From assembly GCA_964409225.1 (NCBI GenBank), contig CAYPCM010000038.1, positions 1 to 5,500 on the forward strand: 5,500 nt of DNA, written 5' to 3'. A model generated the notes under the pieces. That model was not told the origin of the DNA, did not search any database, and was given only the letters and a program-made list of their open reading frames with translations. Source of the stretch: JACPXH01 sp964409225 (GTDB lineage: Bacteria; Patescibacteriota; Minisyncoccia; JACPXH01). Made by a program: the position numbers and the translations under genes. Shown here piece after piece: positions 4,788 to 5,500 of this stretch. Within the stretch, counting starts at the first letter, position 1. The number at the start of each line of letters is the position of its first letter.

Positions 4788-5500
4788 AGCCAACTATCGA
4801 ACAGCTTGAACGGCGAGCCCCCAGACGGCGGCCAATGCCGTACACCGCCCGGGATGAGAAGCTAATCACGGAGATGATGGGGGTGGCTGGGTTCATCACC
4901 TACGACCCGGATCATGTGATCGTTCTCGTATCGGGCGCCAAAACGCATGTGTACGTTCGGGGCCGAAGTGAAACCACCGACCATCCGGGATTCATGCATC
5001 AGATTGGCCGCAAGATCGAGGATGTCGTCTGGCAAGAATCCTGCTCCGTACGCCAACCATGCATCATCGGTGTGCCAGACGCGGCAACACCACTGGCGGT
5101 TGCCACGTCAACCGCGAGCTTCACCGGACGCTGCGGACGTCTCGGGTCCACCATCGCCTGCCGCATCATGCACAAAAGCCAGAAGGCGCACGGCGCCGAC
5201 GAAAAACGATGGGTAGACGGCACGCCAAACCACCAAGCCCACGAATACTTCCTCCTCGAAAACGTAATCACGACCGGCGGCACCGTCACCGACGCAGCCG
5301 AGCATCTGCTCGCTGACGGCTATTGCCTCGAAGACGTAACCTGTCTTGTCTTCGTTGATCGCGAGCAGGGCGGGATCGAGGCGATCGAGCGCGGCGTGCC
5401 GTGGACGAACAAGAGGGGCCAAGAGGAGCTCCGCGGATTCCGTAAGGTAGTCGCGATCTACCGACTCACCAAGCTCGTGAGCGCCTTCGGCGAAATGAAC
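4784..5500 (+). CDS. pyrE: Orotate phosphoribosyltransferase, C-terminus cut by window edge
   Basis: It transfers phosphoribose from PRPP to orotate, giving OMP, the substrate of PyrF. The frame is open from GTG 4784 to the window end, 239 codons with no stop. Visible motifs: the orotate-side VLVSGAKTHVYVRGR (47-61, matching KSGxxSPxYxDxR of the family), a GVPDAATPLAVATS block (96-109) in place of GxxxGGIPLA, the catalytic loop IMHKSQKAHGADE (128-140) with Lys131, Lys134 and His136, and the PRPP-binding LLENVITTGGTVTDA (157-171). LVFVDREQGG (188-197) is also typical. Where Salmonella-type enzymes have Arg before the first loop Lys (RKEAKDHG), this has His130. At over 239 residues it is longer than the usual ~210; the extra length is partly in the N-terminus (about 1-25). 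Start: GTG overlapping the pyrF stop, with a G-rich ribosome site; the ATG at codon 18 is an alternative. Confidence 0.9.
   Translation, partial: MKPTIEQLERRAPRRRPMPYTARDEKLITEMMGVAGFITYDPDHVIVLVSGAKTHVYVRGRSETTDHPGFMHQIGRKIEDVVWQESCSVRQPCIIGVPDAATPLAVATSTASFTGRCGRLGSTIACRIMHKSQKAHGADEKRWVDGTPNHQAHEYFLLENVITTGGTVTDAAEHLLADGYCLEDVTCLVFVDREQGGIEAIERGVPWTNKRGQEELRGFRKVVAIYRLTKLVSAFGEMN

Noticed and set aside
4999..5422. Overlapping minus-strand ORFs opposite pyrE
   Set aside because: The plus frame from GTG 4784 is open throughout and carries the phosphoribosyltransferase motifs; the antisense frames carry none.
1..5500. CRISPR array, transposase, toxin-antitoxin or phage genes
   Set aside because: No regularly spaced direct repeats, DDE or Y1 transposase motifs, or phage proteins are visible; all confident genes are housekeeping or exported proteins.

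Overview
The window looks like ordinary chromosome from a small-genome bacterium. My best guess is a Patescibacteria/CPR lineage of the Parcubacteria type, at moderate confidence. The reasons are the gene mix (a DUF5654 two-helix protein, a stand-alone PolB-like DEDDy exonuclease, single-copy DUF192 and SIMPL proteins), very tight packing with overlapping gene ends, and mostly absent Shine-Dalgarno sequences. TGA is used as an ordinary stop in several genes, so the TGA-recoding groups are unlikely.

Layout. Positions 1-400 (minus) hold the N-terminal two thirds of endonuclease III (nth), cut by the window edge. Positions 401-668 have no confident gene; a short plus-strand reading frame (528-679) and a 15-codon ORF with a good ribosome site (466-513) are possible. 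Then come a membrane-anchored six-blade kelch propeller (669-1637, minus), a divergent DUF192 protein (1667-2218, plus), and a convergent SIMPL/DUF541 protein (2193-2999, minus) whose 3' end overlaps DUF192 by 26 bp. Upstream of SIMPL on the minus strand lie a DEDDy 3'-5' exonuclease (3033-3647) and a DUF5654 membrane protein (3692-3922); the three may be one transcription unit. On the right, plus strand, is a two-gene UMP-synthesis operon: pyrF (4065-4787) overlapping pyrE (4784 to the window edge) by 4 nt. PyrE converts orotate to OMP and PyrF decarboxylates OMP to UMP.

The most notable non-coding structures are two perfect palindromes. A 25-bp one (3661-3685) lies between DUF5654 and the exonuclease and looks like a REP-type unit. 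A 26-bp one (3972-3997) lies in the divergent DUF5654/pyrF region, exactly between and over a candidate -35/-10 pair for pyrFE, and looks like an operator. A further 11-bp-stem hairpin is embedded in the coding tail of the exonuclease. Five of the eight confident genes show no Shine-Dalgarno, and at least one (DUF5654) has a promoter so close to its ATG that the mRNA should be leaderless.

I see no CRISPR array, tRNA, rRNA, transposase or clear defence system. All functional calls come from reading motifs by eye; no database search was run.
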